NCBI GenBank assembly: GCA_934630985.1
Contig: CAKTXO010000123.1
Location: 1-5,036, forward strand
Source of the DNA: an uncultured Oscillospiraceae bacterium
GTDB lineage: Bacteria > Bacillota > Clostridia > Oscillospirales > Oscillospiraceae
Length of the DNA: 5,036 nt
Reading direction: 5' to 3'
In this document: piece by piece, positions 4,998 to 5,036 of the stretch
How positions within the stretch are numbered: the stretch's first letter is position 1
Layout: each line of letters opens with the position of its first letter
Notes under the pieces: generated by a model
What the model was told of the DNA's origin: nothing
The model's input: only the letters and a program-made list of their open reading frames with translations
Database searches by the model: none
Made by a program: the position numbers and the translations under genes

Positions 4998-5036
4998 ATG
5001 GAGTTAACCGTAGGAGCCATCGTAGAGGGTAAAGTC
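4998..5036 (+). CDS. S1 RNA-binding domain protein (YabR-like), 5' end only
   Basis: Thirteen codons are visible before the window ends, MELTVGAIVEGKV, which is the usual opening of an S1 (OB-fold) RNA-binding domain (xVGxxxxGKV). GGAGG at 4980-4984 lies 13 nt before the ATG, a longer spacing than at the other genes here. The 54-nt gap after divIC suggests the same transcript. In B. subtilis the gene after divIC is yabR, which encodes a small S1-domain protein, so the position supports the call. The rest of the protein is outside the window. Confidence 0.7.
   Translation, partial: MELTVGAIVEGKV

Overview
The window looks like chromosomal DNA of a spore-forming, GC-rich member of the Clostridia, most likely an Oscillospiraceae/Ruminococcaceae-type gut bacterium. 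The grounds are strong GGAGG ribosome binding sites, a single-chain glycyl-tRNA synthetase, the sporulation genes yabP and yabQ next to divIC, and intergenic regions packed with small palindromic repeats. The family assignment is inference from gene content and style; no 16S or other marker is present.

Layout. Positions 1-638 (minus strand) hold the 5' part of an unrecognised polytopic membrane protein that runs off the left edge, with a good extended -10 promoter. Positions 640-1264 are non-coding and almost entirely repeats: an interrupted palindromic unit, three two-hairpin modules, a 166-bp composite element, and one more hairpin just before the next gene. Then come plsC (1275-2114, membrane acyltransferase) and glyQS (2173-3600, glycyl-tRNA synthetase), both on the plus strand. 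glyQS has its own promoter over the plsC stop codon and a strong intrinsic terminator. Positions 3664-3900 are again repeats, including a second copy of the 166-bp element in the opposite orientation. From 3954 a compact plus-strand cluster follows: yabP, yabQ, divIC and the first 13 codons of an S1-domain protein. This is the same order as yabP-yabQ-divIC-yabR in Bacillus subtilis.

How the genes relate. plsC and glyQS are housekeeping genes (phospholipid synthesis, translation) that are neighbours without an obvious functional link. The right-hand cluster joins mother-cell sporulation genes, preceded by a SigE-like promoter, to the vegetative division gene divIC, which appears to have its own SigA-like promoter inside the end of yabQ.

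The protein-coding genes are ordinary. The most interesting material is the repeat system. Two copies of a 165-166 bp element, about 95% identical and inverted, bracket plsC-glyQS. Each copy carries 41-nt terminal inverted arms that are themselves hairpins, and the arms differ from each other by compensatory base changes. No transposase, CRISPR array, defence system, tRNA or rRNA is visible.
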